From the NCBI GenBank assembly GCA_934464705.1, contig CAKSKB010000012.1, forward strand, positions 1-64,000: a stretch of 64,000 bases of DNA, read 5' to 3'. Of the stretch, positions 33,350 to 42,086 are shown in pieces (position 1 is the first letter of the stretch; every line of letters begins with the position of its first letter). This DNA comes from an uncultured Clostridia bacterium (GTDB lineage: Bacteria; Bacillota; Clostridia; HGM11514). The position numbers were made by a program, and so were the translations under genes. The notes below the pieces were generated by a model that searched no databases, was not told the DNA's origin, and saw only the letters and a program-made list of their open reading frames with translations.

Positions 33350-34234
33350 ATGTTTATGCTTTCGGTTGCAATACTTATGCTTTCGGTAATACTTCGCCCC
33401 GAAGGGCCGATGTCGGGGGCAAGCGATGCGGTCAGGCTGTGCCTCGGCACGCTTATTCCCTCGCTTTTTCCGCTTTTTGTGCTCAACCGCATGCTTGTTT
33501 CAAGCGGAGCTGCGGTGAGATTTTTCGCGCGTTTCGGCAAGCCCTTCGCAAAGCTTTTCCGGCTGCCCCCTTCCTCTGCCGCAGCGGTTATCCTGGGAAT
33601 GCTTTCGGGCTACCCCACAGGCGCAAAAATCGCCGCGGAGCTTTTTGAAAAGGAACTGATATCCGAAAACGACCTTCGCCGCCTTACGGGATTTTGCAAT
33701 AATGCCGGACCGATTTTCATAACCGGCAGCGTGGGCGCAGGCATGCTCAAAAGCTCAGAAACGGGAATTTTTCTTCTTATTATACATATCATATCCGCAG
33801 TGGCGGTAGGGCTTATATTTTCAATCGGTGCGGAGGGCGGCGTTTGCAAAACATATTGCCCTCCGCCCGTGAAAACAAGCGCCGCAAAGCTTTTCACGGA
33901 TTCCGTGTCAAGTTCCTGCGCCGACATATCGGTAATATGCGGATATGTAATATTTTTCGGAATGCTGATGTCCTATGTAAATCCGGAAACCGCCGCCGGG
34001 AAAGCGCTGTATATTCTGTGCGAAATGACCAACTCCTGCCGTATTCTCGCAAAAAGCGGCGGAAAACTTTGCCTGCCGCTGATATCGGCGGCGCTCGGGT
34101 GGGGCGGACTGTGCGTTCATGCGCAAAGCTTTTCGGTAATAAGACACAAAAAAACATACCTTGCCGGAAAGCTCCTTCAAGGTATGATTTCGTTTGTTAT
34201 TTCAGCAGTTCTGCTGCTATTTTTGCGTTTCTGA
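33350..34234 (+). CDS. ylbJ: Sporulation integral membrane protein YlbJ
   Basis: 294 residues with about eight membrane helices. Family landmarks: TLIPSLFPLFVLNRML near 40, the GMLSGYPTGAKIAAELFE motif near 85, LTGFCNNAGPIFITGSVGAGML near 110, and ALGWGGLCVHAQ near 255. YlbJ is required for a late spore property in Bacillus. I use the ATG at 33350 behind GCGGTGAT; a GTG at 33341 overlaps that site. Divergent from yqfC; its last 38 nt overlap the end of csaB on the other strand. Confidence 0.92.
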   Translation: MFMLSVAILMLSVILRPEGPMSGASDAVRLCLGTLIPSLFPLFVLNRMLVSSGAAVRFFARFGKPFAKLFRLPPSSAAAVILGMLSGYPTGAKIAAELFEKELISENDLRRLTGFCNNAGPIFITGSVGAGMLKSSETGIFLLIIHIISAVAVGLIFSIGAEGGVCKTYCPPPVKTSAAKLFTDSVSSSCADISVICGYVIFFGMLMSYVNPETAAGKALYILCEMTNSCRILAKSGGKLCLPLISAALGWGGLCVHAQSFSVIRHKKTYLAGKLLQGMISFVISAVLLLFLRF

Positions 34235-35249
34235 ACGCCTGCTCTCTCATTTCGGAAATATCCTCCGAAGGCTTTTTGGAAACTGCAGACATAACCATAG
34301 CGTAAAGCCCGTCCGCCGTGATTTCGGAAACATCTGCCATTTCCGAAAGACCGGCGTAATTCATAAAACCGCGCACCTTCGGGTCATACACAATCCCCAC
34401 GGGGCTGCTTTCGGCGGCGAGGGCATAGATAAGCGCATGAAGCCTCATTCCGACAACCGCCGGGCATGCCGAAAGAATACCCAGAATCTGCTCTACGCCG
34501 TATTCGTCCCGAAGAACCGATACGCCGGCAGCTTCGGCGATTTCGGAGCAGATTTTACAGTCCTTTGAATACTGCATCGGGAGCATAAACGGTGCAAAAC
34601 CGTCCTCTTTAAGCCTTTTTATGCAGTCCGCAATTTCATTCTTTCCGTTTGTCCCCAGCGTTCTCCATTCACGGACGGAAAACGCAATCGGAGTTTTTTC
34701 GCCGAAAAGCCGCTTTGCCTCGTCCCTTCCGGAAGCGTCCGGCATAAGCCCGAGGGCGGGGTCCGCCGTAACCTCGGTTTTCGGCACATTCACGCCCATC
34801 GCTTCAAGTTCCTTAAGCGAGTCGTTCTCACGCAGAGTGATATAATCCGCTTTGCTGAGCGTGTTTTTCGCCGCCGCACGGTTCAGCTTTCCGCTGACCG
34901 GCCCTACGCCGTTTGCGTAAATCATAACCTTCGCGCCGCACATCTTCGCAAGCCTTATAAGCCCGAGGTAATACATAAGCGACTTTGTGCTCGTGGCGTC
35001 CTGAATCAGGCTGCCGCCGCCGCTTATAAGAAGCCTTGTGCGCTTCAGCACTCGCCTCACCTCAAAAAAACTCATGCGGTTTACCGAGTCCACGCAGTGC
35101 TCAGCCTTTGTGAACTCGGGGTCATTTGAAAACACCACTATTTTAATATCCGGAATAAGCCTTCTCAAGTCCGAAATTATGGATTTTAAGAGAGCCTCAT
35201 CACCGCTGTTTCTGAAACCGTAGTAACCGGAAATCGCAACATCATACAT
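34197..35249 (-). CDS. csaB: Polysaccharide pyruvyl transferase CsaB
   Basis: 350 residues; adds pyruvate ketals from PEP to the secondary cell-wall polymer, creating the binding site for SLH domains. Typical start YDVAISGYYGFRNSGDEALL, then LISGGGSLIQDATSTKS near 95, YANGVGPVSG near 125, and the sugar/nucleotide pocket GMRLHALIYALA near 280 with SSPVGIVYDPKV. The role fits the SLH protein at 42087-48581. It is coupled to the GT4 gene upstream (3 nt apart) and convergently overlaps ylbJ. Confidence 0.94.
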   Translation of the reverse strand: MYDVAISGYYGFRNSGDEALLKSIISDLRRLIPDIKIVVFSNDPEFTKAEHCVDSVNRMSFFEVRRVLKRTRLLISGGGSLIQDATSTKSLMYYLGLIRLAKMCGAKVMIYANGVGPVSGKLNRAAAKNTLSKADYITLRENDSLKELEAMGVNVPKTEVTADPALGLMPDASGRDEAKRLFGEKTPIAFSVREWRTLGTNGKNEIADCIKRLKEDGFAPFMLPMQYSKDCKICSEIAEAAGVSVLRDEYGVEQILGILSACPAVVGMRLHALIYALAAESSPVGIVYDPKVRGFMNYAGLSEMADVSEITADGLYAMVMSAVSKKPSEDISEMREQAFRNAKIAAELLK

Positions 35250-35252
35250 AGC

Positions 35253-36350
35253 TTATTCCCCCAGGGCGGCTCTGTAAGCCTTTTCGGTATCGTCCGCCAT
35301 TTTGCCGACGGAGTATCTTTCATAAACGGTTTTCCTGCAAAAATCGGAAAGCGCACGCTTTTCGTCATCGGAAAGCGCATAGTATTCTTTAATTGCGGCA
35401 AAAACATTTTTTTCGGTCGGAAGTTCATGACCGCGGCAGCAGAAGTTCCCGGAAACGGCGTCTGCAAGCTTAGGCGGCGTGAAAAGCCCTATTTCACCTT
35501 CGTTTCCGGCAATGACCGCAGGTTTGCCGGCAGCCATCGCCTCAAGTGCGGCACGGCTTACGCCCACAAAAAGGTCGGCAGAGGAAACAAATTTGTTAAT
35601 GTCCGTCCTCGCCCCGGCAAGATGAATGTCCCCTATGCCGTCCGCCGCTTTTTTAAGTTCTTCAAACTTATCGCCGCCGCCGACAATCACAAGTTCGGCA
35701 TTCGGGATAAGCTTTTTTATTTCGGGCATTATTCCGACCAGAATAAACGCCGCCGCCTCTCTCGATTCATCGATACGGCTGACATGGACAATCCTGAAAG
35801 CGCCGTCCTTAAGGTCAAATTCCTTTTTGATGTCGTCATAGGGAATCGAATCCGAAAACTTTTCGGTATCGATTCCGTTTATCGTAACGGTAATATCCTC
35901 CGGCGGAATTTTGTAGTTATCCATAAGATATTTTTTGATGTCCTCGCTTACCGCAACCGTTTTTTCGCCCCAGTCGGTGATATATTTAAGCCCGAATTTG
36001 GTTGTGAAAACCCAGTGAGCGGTCGTAACGAACGGAATATTCATTTTTCTGCACAGTCCTCCCGCAATAAACGCCGGAATCCTTGCATGCGCATGAACAA
36101 TGTCGGGCTTTTCGTCAGTAAGAATTTTCTTAAGAAGCCGCTTTGACTTCATAACGCAAGCCGGAGTTTTGGTGTGCAGCGGCACCGAAAAGTGCTTAAT
36201 GCCGTTTTTTTCAAGTTCCGCGACATAGCTTCCGCCGTTTGAAGCCACCATAACCTCGTACCCTCTGCGGGAAAGCTCTCGCGCAAGTTCGACAATGTGC
36301 GTTTCCGCACCGCCTATATCAAGACCCATCGTAACCATAAGAAGTTTCAT
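35253..36350 (-). CDS. GT4-family glycosyltransferase
   Basis: 365 residues, GT-B fold. N-terminal MVTMGLDIGGAETHIVELAREL is the acceptor-side glycine loop, PDIVHAHARIPAFIAGGL the linker region, and the C-terminal half carries HVSRIDESREAAAFILVGIMPEIKKLIPNAELVIVGGGD with the E-x7-E-type segment SRAALEAMAAGKPAVI. It probably adds a hexose or HexNAc to a lipid-linked or wall polymer. Operon with csaB suggests it helps build the secondary cell-wall polymer that CsaB modifies. GGAGAT precedes the start. Confidence 0.88.
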   Translation of the reverse strand: MKLLMVTMGLDIGGAETHIVELARELSRRGYEVMVASNGGSYVAELEKNGIKHFSVPLHTKTPACVMKSKRLLKKILTDEKPDIVHAHARIPAFIAGGLCRKMNIPFVTTAHWVFTTKFGLKYITDWGEKTVAVSEDIKKYLMDNYKIPPEDITVTINGIDTEKFSDSIPYDDIKKEFDLKDGAFRIVHVSRIDESREAAAFILVGIMPEIKKLIPNAELVIVGGGDKFEELKKAADGIGDIHLAGARTDINKFVSSADLFVGVSRAALEAMAAGKPAVIAGNEGEIGLFTPPKLADAVSGNFCCRGHELPTEKNVFAAIKEYYALSDDEKRALSDFCRKTVYERYSVGKMADDTEKAYRAALGE

Positions 36351-36398
36351 CGGTAAAATCTCCTGTTTGATGTTTTATAATTAACATTATACACCATA

Positions 36399-36452
36399 TT
36401 TTAATATTTTGCAATATTTTTTAATGTTATTTTAATGTTGGGGTGCTAAAAT
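36399..36452 (+). promoter_or_regulatory. Phased direct repeats and -10 box before the VTC operon
   Basis: Four direct repeats start at 36399 (TTTTAATATT), 36409 (TTGCAATATT), 36419 (TTTTAATGTT) and 36430 (TTTTAATGTT), that is, every 10-11 bp, one helical turn. A TAAAAT -10 box follows at 36447-36452, but the matching -35 position reads ATGTTA and is not a sigma-A box. Tandem 11-bp repeats overlapping a missing -35 are the classic operator of OmpR/PhoB-type activators. The operon's own OmpR-type regulator (39945) is the obvious candidate; this is inference. Confidence 0.6.
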
Positions 36453-36478
36453 ACAAATAAAAAAGGAGGCGATGAAAA

Positions 36479-37186
36479 ATGGCAATCGAAGTTTTCAACA
36501 GATATGAGCATAAATACATTTTAACGAAACAGCAGTACGCCCGTGCGACCGGGGTTATAGAAAAGCATATGACGGCCGACGCATACTGCCGCGGCGGACA
36601 GCCGTACACCATTTCAAATATATACTATGACACAAAGGACGATTTTCTGATACGCACTTCCCTTCAAAGTCCGGTTTATAAGGAAAAACTGCGGCTGAGG
36701 TCATACGGAGTGCCGGATGAAGATTCCGATGTTTTTCTTGAAATAAAGAAAAAATACAAGGGAATCGTAAACAAGCGCAGAAGTGCCATGCGGCTTTGCG
36801 AGGCAAGGGCGCTGCTCGGAAACAAAAACATGGAAATTACCGAAAAAATGAACCGTCAGGTGGTGCGCGAAATAGAGTATTTTCTTTCGGTGCACCCCGT
36901 TGCCCCCAAGGTTTATATCGCCTATGACAGAATCGCATACTTTGAAGAAGGCAACCCCGACCTTCGGATTTCATTTGACATGAACATCCGTTCAAGGCGG
37001 TTCGATACGGCGCTTGAAAAGGGAGATTACGGCACGCCTCTTGCGGGCGGAGGGGAATATCTTATGGAAATCAAAACGGCGCTTTCAAAGCCGCTGTGGC
37101 TGTGCCGCATGCTCGATGAACTCGAAATAAAAAGAACAAGCTTTTCAAAATACGGAACTGAATATAAAAGGAGTCTTGCAATATGA
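36479..37186 (+). CDS. VTC-domain (polyphosphate polymerase-like) protein
   Basis: 235 residues, all VTC domain. In eukaryotes this tunnel fold makes polyphosphate from ATP; related triphosphate-tunnel enzymes act on other nucleotides. The tunnel-lining charged motifs are present: NRYEHKYILTKQQ at the start, SNIYYDTKDD, KLRLRSYG, DVFLEIKKKYKGIVNKRR, YIAYDRIAYF, LRISFDMNIRSRR, LMEIKTALSKP and the closing SFSKYGTEYKR. No membrane helix or SPX domain, so probably cytoplasmic. AAGGAGG precedes the ATG. First gene of the operon; it overlaps the DUF4956 gene by 4 nt (ATGA), implying tight coupling. Polyphosphate synthesis is inferred, not shown. Confidence 0.85.
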   Translation: MAIEVFNRYEHKYILTKQQYARATGVIEKHMTADAYCRGGQPYTISNIYYDTKDDFLIRTSLQSPVYKEKLRLRSYGVPDEDSDVFLEIKKKYKGIVNKRRSAMRLCEARALLGNKNMEITEKMNRQVVREIEYFLSVHPVAPKVYIAYDRIAYFEEGNPDLRISFDMNIRSRRFDTALEKGDYGTPLAGGGEYLMEIKTALSKPLWLCRMLDELEIKRTSFSKYGTEYKRSLAI

Positions 37187-37866
37187 ACGAATTATTCAAT
37201 AATATACTGACCGACGCATCCGAACTCACCGTGCCCTCGGCAGTCACGGCAATTCTGCTGTCGCTTGTATTCGGCGGAGCGATAGCGGTTTCGTACTTCA
37301 AAACGGCGGAACGGGAAAAATTTCAGCGCAGCATGGCGCTTACGCTCGTAATGCTGCCGGCGATACTCACGGTTATCATTCTTTTTGTGGGAAGCAATGT
37401 TGCAAGGGCGTTTTCGCTTGCCGGAACACTTTCGATAATCCGTTTCCGAAGCGCCCCGGGCGACGCAAAGGACATTGCGTACATCTTTTTCGACATTGCC
37501 GCCGGGCTTTCGTGCGGAGTCGGACTTTACGGATACGGCGCACTGTTCGTGATAATTCTTTGTGCGGTCATCGCAATTATGGAAAAAACAAAGCTTTTCA
37601 CACCGCGCCTCACCCCGAAAACGCTTAAGATAACCGTACCCGAAACGCTTAATTTCGGCGGTGCGTTTGATGAGATTTTAGGAGCATACGCAAAAAGCTA
37701 TAAGCTTTCAAAAATCAAGACCACCGACCTCGGCTCGCTTTTTGAGCTGACATACACGGTCTATATGGAAAAGGACAAAAGCGAATATGATTTTATAAAC
37801 GAGCTTCGCACAAGGAACGGCAATCTGACCGTCATGCTGTGCGACGCCCCGACAGCGGAAAGGTAG
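37183..37866 (+). CDS. DUF4956 membrane protein
   Basis: 227 residues. Three to four membrane helices in the first 145 residues, with the DUF4956 signature AFSLAGTLSIIRFRSAPGDAKDIAYIFFDIAAG, then a soluble ferredoxin-like tail (LKITVPETLNFGGAFDEIL...). Function unknown; the family is repeatedly next to VTC-domain genes in Clostridia and Bacteroidetes, so the two may form one membrane-bound machine. Start overlaps the VTC stop. Confidence 0.85.
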   Translation: MNELFNNILTDASELTVPSAVTAILLSLVFGGAIAVSYFKTAEREKFQRSMALTLVMLPAILTVIILFVGSNVARAFSLAGTLSIIRFRSAPGDAKDIAYIFFDIAAGLSCGVGLYGYGALFVIILCAVIAIMEKTKLFTPRLTPKTLKITVPETLNFGGAFDEILGAYAKSYKLSKIKTTDLGSLFELTYTVYMEKDKSEYDFINELRTRNGNLTVMLCDAPTAER

Positions 37867-37873
37867 GATAGGC

Positions 37874-39922
37874 ATGAAAAAATTCAAAGCATTTATATTA
37901 ACTCTTATTCTTGTTTTAACAAGCGCACTCTGCGGCTGCGAAACGGCAAACGCACAGGAAATCACCGTGACGCTGAACGGAGAGCAGCTTGACTTTGATG
38001 TTGCGCCCGAGATAATTGACGGATACACGATGGTTCCGCTCAGAAAAATTTTTGAAGAAATCGGGGCGCTCGTGAAGTGGGACGCAGACACCAAAACCGT
38101 AAACGCAAGAAAGGGCGCAAAAACGGTTTCTATGACAATCGGCGAAAATTCTGTTACCGTCACAAAAAACGACACCTCCGAAACGAGTTACTCTGACGCA
38201 GCCCCGGCTTTGGTATCCGGAAGAACCCTCATTCCGCTTCGGTCGGCGGCGGAGAGCTTCGGGCTTGATGTTTCGTGGGATAACGAAACAAAAACGGCGG
38301 AACTGAATACAGTATCCGATGATGACGGTTCGTGGAAGGAAAATAAGGTTACGGTGAATCTTTCGTCCCCCGATGAAAGCCTTAAAACGGACGGCGGCAT
38401 AAAAATAACGGAGGGCGGCGACTATACTCTTGAAGGCACGCTTAACGGAAGCATTACGGTTTCTGCCGATGAAAAGGTTAAGCTTCGCCTGAAGGGAGCC
38501 GAAATTTCGGCAAGCGGCGCACCGGCAATATATATCGAAAATGCGGATAAGGCTTACATCACGCTTGAGGACGGCAAAAACATTCTTACATCGGACGCCG
38601 ACAAAGGAACCGTTTTTTCAAAGGATAACCTCGAAATAAAGGGCAGCGGAACGCTTGAAATCAGCAACACATGCGGCAACGGAATAAAATCAAACGATAA
38701 CCTCACGGTTTCAAACGGAAAAATCACAATAATCGCCGCCGAAAACGGAATTTCGGTGAACGACACCTTCAAAATGACAGACGGACAGCTCGATATAGAG
38801 TCGGTCGGGGACGGAATTTCTTCCGATTCCATAGTTAATATACAGGGTGGAGAAATAAACATCAAAACCACCGCAGAGGCGACCGTAACGGAGAGCCGAA
38901 ACCGCTTTGAAAACGACGGAGAGGTTTCGTTTGAAACCTCATCAAAGGGCATAAAAGCTGACTGGATGATGAAAATCAGCGGCGGAAAAATCAATATTTC
39001 ATCGCAGGACCACGCAATTCACTGCGCCGACGAAATCGAAATTGACGGCGGCGAAATGACCCTTAATTCGGAATACGGCAAGGGAATATCCGGGCACGGC
39101 AGCGTAACCGTTGACGGCGAAAGCACGGTAATCGGCATTGAAAAGTGCACGGAGGGCATAGAAAGCAAAAATGTTCTGACGGTTAATGACGGCAAAATCA
39201 GCATTGACGCATCCGATGACGCATTAAACGGCGGCGGCACGCAGGGAATTCAGATGGGCGGCATGCCGGACGGACAAAACAGAAACGGCACGGAAGCTCC
39301 GCCCGAAATGCCGTCTGACAGAGATATGCAGAATCCCCCCGAAAAACCGGAAAGAGGCGGTTTCCCCGGCGGCGGCAATATGGGCAATCCGCCCGAAATG
39401 TCCCCCGGCGGCACGGGCAAAGCAGACCTTAAGGATGTGCTTATAATAAACGGCGGCGACATAACCCTCAAAGCCGGCGACGACTGCCTGGACGCAAACG
39501 GCAATCTTATAATAAACGGCGGATTCATAAAAGCGTCCGACCCACAGGGCGGCATAAACAATGTAACGGGCGTTTTCGATGCGGACGGCGAAATAAAGAT
39601 AAGCGAAAACGCAAGCATTATCGCAGCCGCACGCAGCGGATTTCAGAATAAGCTTTCGCCCGAAACGGCGGTTACGGTATACCTTGACGCTCAGAAACAG
39701 GCAGGCGATAAGATATCTCTCTCGGACGCCGGCGGCACGGTTTGCGAGTATGAAAATCCCTCCGAATACACTGTTGTTTATATCGTATCGCCCAAGCTCA
39801 AAGCCGGCGAAAAGTACAGCGTAAAATGCGGCAGCGAAGAATTTGAGTTTGAAAAAACAGGCGGTTCTGTAACAATAGGAAACGAAAAATCTTTACAAGG
39901 ACGGGGAAATATGATAAAATAA
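37874..39922 (+). CDS. Exported lipoprotein with DUF4353 (carbohydrate-binding-like) domain
   Basis: 682 residues. A signal peptide contains LTSALCGC, suggesting lipidation at Cys. Residues about 30-145 are a copper-amine-oxidase-N-like domain (VPLRKIFEEIGALVKWDADTKTV and IPLRSAAESFGLDVSWDNETKTA). From about 165 comes a long run of short beta turns (GGDYTLEGTLNGSITV, GNGIKSNDNLTVSNGKI, ...) typical of the beta-helical DUF4353 'carbohydrate-binding domain' proteins. A Pro/Gly/Met-rich insert covers about 455-520, then more beta-helix. No enzyme motif. Likely a surface or matrix component linked to the VTC/DUF4956 pair. Confidence 0.82.
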   Translation: MKKFKAFILTLILVLTSALCGCETANAQEITVTLNGEQLDFDVAPEIIDGYTMVPLRKIFEEIGALVKWDADTKTVNARKGAKTVSMTIGENSVTVTKNDTSETSYSDAAPALVSGRTLIPLRSAAESFGLDVSWDNETKTAELNTVSDDDGSWKENKVTVNLSSPDESLKTDGGIKITEGGDYTLEGTLNGSITVSADEKVKLRLKGAEISASGAPAIYIENADKAYITLEDGKNILTSDADKGTVFSKDNLEIKGSGTLEISNTCGNGIKSNDNLTVSNGKITIIAAENGISVNDTFKMTDGQLDIESVGDGISSDSIVNIQGGEINIKTTAEATVTESRNRFENDGEVSFETSSKGIKADWMMKISGGKINISSQDHAIHCADEIEIDGGEMTLNSEYGKGISGHGSVTVDGESTVIGIEKCTEGIESKNVLTVNDGKISIDASDDALNGGGTQGIQMGGMPDGQNRNGTEAPPEMPSDRDMQNPPEKPERGGFPGGGNMGNPPEMSPGGTGKADLKDVLIINGGDITLKAGDDCLDANGNLIINGGFIKASDPQGGINNVTGVFDADGEIKISENASIIAAARSGFQNKLSPETAVTVYLDAQKQAGDKISLSDAGGTVCEYENPSEYTVVYIVSPKLKAGEKYSVKCGSEEFEFEKTGGSVTIGNEKSLQGRGNMIK

Positions 39923-39944
39923 AATCAAAAAGGACGGTGAGAAA

Positions 39945-40619
39945 ATGCGGATACTTGTAGCGGAGGACGAAAAATCGCTTAATAAGGTGATAACCAAACG
40001 GCTTTCAAACGAAGGCTACAGCGTTGACAGCTGCTTTGACGGCGAAGAAGCGCTCGCATACCTTTTCGCAGGGGAATTTGACGCAGCGGTGCTTGACATC
40101 ATGATGCCGAAAATGAGCGGAATCGAGGTTCTCAAAGCCATGAGGGCAAGGAAGGACAGCACACCCGTAATATTTCTTACGGCACGCGACAGCATATCGG
40201 ACCGCGTTTTGGGGCTTGACAGCGGAGCGCAGGACTATCTTGTAAAACCGTTTGCGTTTGAGGAACTTCTCGCAAGGCTCAGGGTGCTTACGAGAACCGT
40301 CCTCGGCAGTACGACTAATGTTCTCACGGTTTCCGACCTGGTGCTTGACACAAAAAGCCGCACCGCAATAAGAGGCGGAAAACCGATTCCGCTTTCCGCC
40401 AGGGAATATGATATTCTGGAGTACCTTATGCATAACAAAAACGCCATCGTTTCGAGGGAAACAATCGAAAACCATGTATGGAATTTCGACTACGGCGGAG
40501 GAACCAACATTGTTGATGTTTATATAAGGTATCTCCGTAAAAAAATTGATGACGAAAACCCCGTAAAGCTTATTCATACCGTAAGGGGCGCAGGGTATGT
40601 TATCCGGGAGGAAACATGA
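39945..40619 (+). CDS. OmpR-family response regulator
   Basis: 224 residues. Receiver domain with acidic pair AEDE near 7, phospho-Asp in DAAVLDIMMPKMSG at about 51, switch Thr in PVIFLTARD and Lys in YLVKPF. The C-terminal winged helix (LTVSDLVLDTKSRTA...SREYDILEYLMHNKNAIVSRE...VDVYIRYLRKKID...IHTVRGAGYVI) is OmpR-type. Co-operonic with the kinase (ATGA overlap). It may act on the phased repeats at 36399-36439. Confidence 0.95.
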   Translation: MRILVAEDEKSLNKVITKRLSNEGYSVDSCFDGEEALAYLFAGEFDAAVLDIMMPKMSGIEVLKAMRARKDSTPVIFLTARDSISDRVLGLDSGAQDYLVKPFAFEELLARLRVLTRTVLGSTTNVLTVSDLVLDTKSRTAIRGGKPIPLSAREYDILEYLMHNKNAIVSRETIENHVWNFDYGGGTNIVDVYIRYLRKKIDDENPVKLIHTVRGAGYVIREET

Positions 40620-41968
40620 AACGAATGTCTTTAAAGCTGAAAATCACTCTGTGGTACACGGCGGTTATGCTTGCGGTTTCGGCGGTGCTTCTGGCGGTTA
40701 CGGTGTCGGTCAGCCAAGGCATGCTCGAAAAAACCGTGGCTGACAAATTAACATCAACCGTAAACGACTTTTCAAGAAGGCTCTTTAAACCCGGCGGAGG
40801 TCAGCAGCCAATGCCCGAAAAAGGATTTTACGAAAACGGCATACACATGGCCGTCTACGGCGAAAACGGAGAACTGATTGCGGGAAATATTCCGTTTGAA
40901 ACCGACTCGCCCGGCAGCATTGCATCGGGTTTTTCATCGGCCGAAAAGGACGGCGAAAAATACTTCATATATAAAAAAGGTGTTCCCGATGAGCGGTCGC
41001 CGAGGATGTACACCGTCGGAATCGTGCCGCTGTCGGCGGAAAGCTTCGCACTCGAATCGACGGCAAAAACCAATGCCGCGCTCGTAATCGTAATGCTGCT
41101 TATCGCCGCAGGCGGAGGATATCTGATAATATCAAAAGCGCTTGCGCCGGTCAAAAAAATCAGCGGTACCGCAAAGAAAATCAGCGAGAGCAGCGATTTG
41201 ACGCAAAGAATAAACCTTCCCGGCGGAGGAGATGAAATCCACGCCCTCGCAGATACCTTTGACGATATGCTGGACAAAATCGGGCAGCTTGTGGAAAAGG
41301 AAAAACAGTTCACGGCGGACGCATCGCATGAGCTCCGAACACCGGCGGCGGTAATTATGTCGGAGTGCGAATATATGACCGACTGTGATTTATCCATTGA
41401 TGAAATGAAGGAATCGGCAGAATCGATAAAGCGGCAGACCGAGCGCATGACAAAGCTGATATCGGAACTTCTGATGATATCGAGAATGGACAAAAACACA
41501 ATTGCGGCGCAGTTCGAGGAGGTCGATTTAAGCGAGCTGTTAGGTTTTGTGTGCGATGAACAGGAGGAACTGCACGGCTGCGCCGTTCGTCTTTCAAGGA
41601 ACATCACCCCCGAAATCACTGCAAGCGCCGACCGCGGGCTTATGACAAGGCTTTTTATAAACATCATTTCAAATGCGTATTCATATATAGGAAACGGCGA
41701 CCTGATAAGCGTTTCGCTTTATAAGAGCGGCGGAAATGTGATTTTTGAAACCGAGGATAACGGCATTGGAATTACGGAAGAAGATTTGCCGAAAATCTGG
41801 GAGCGATTCTACCGTTCCGATAAGTCAAGAACCGCCGAAAATTCCGCAAATTCGGGACTGGGACTTTCGATGGTGAAATGGATTGCGGAGCTTCACGGCG
41901 GCAAGGTAAGCGCCGAAAGCACATACGGCTCCGGCAGTAAATTTATATTTTCGATGCCGGAAAAATAA
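40616..41968 (+). CDS. Sensor histidine kinase
   Basis: 450 residues. Membrane helix near 12-32, extracytoplasmic sensor of about 115 residues, second helix near 150-172, HAMP linker (KALAPVKKISGTAKKISESSDLTQRI), phospho-acceptor H box ASHELRTPAAVIMSE, then N box NIISNAYSYI, G1 EDNGIGI, F box IWERFYRSD and G2 NSGLGLSMV. Sensor fold and signal are not recognisable. Partner of the response regulator that it overlaps by 4 nt. Confidence 0.95.
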   Translation: MKRMSLKLKITLWYTAVMLAVSAVLLAVTVSVSQGMLEKTVADKLTSTVNDFSRRLFKPGGGQQPMPEKGFYENGIHMAVYGENGELIAGNIPFETDSPGSIASGFSSAEKDGEKYFIYKKGVPDERSPRMYTVGIVPLSAESFALESTAKTNAALVIVMLLIAAGGGYLIISKALAPVKKISGTAKKISESSDLTQRINLPGGGDEIHALADTFDDMLDKIGQLVEKEKQFTADASHELRTPAAVIMSECEYMTDCDLSIDEMKESAESIKRQTERMTKLISELLMISRMDKNTIAAQFEEVDLSELLGFVCDEQEELHGCAVRLSRNITPEITASADRGLMTRLFINIISNAYSYIGNGDLISVSLYKSGGNVIFETEDNGIGITEEDLPKIWERFYRSDKSRTAENSANSGLGLSMVKWIAELHGGKVSAESTYGSGSKFIFSMPEK

Positions 41969-41983
41969 ATAAACCACAAAATA

Positions 41984-42062
41984 TACCCACCGGCTTTTTT
42001 CTGCCGATGGGTATAATATTAGTATAAAGAGTGTACCTGCCGACAGCCGAAACCATCGGCAG
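41984..42062. terminator. Two hairpins between the kinase and SLH genes
   Basis: TACCCACCGGC/GCCGATGGGTA (41984-42013) and CTGCCGA/TCGGCAG (42037-42062) form two stems in the gap between two convergent genes. On the minus strand the first is followed by TATATTTTG. Both are repeated, with minor changes, near 48716-48794. Confidence 0.65.
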
Positions 42063-42086
42063 ATACGAAAAATAAGGAGAGCGAAT

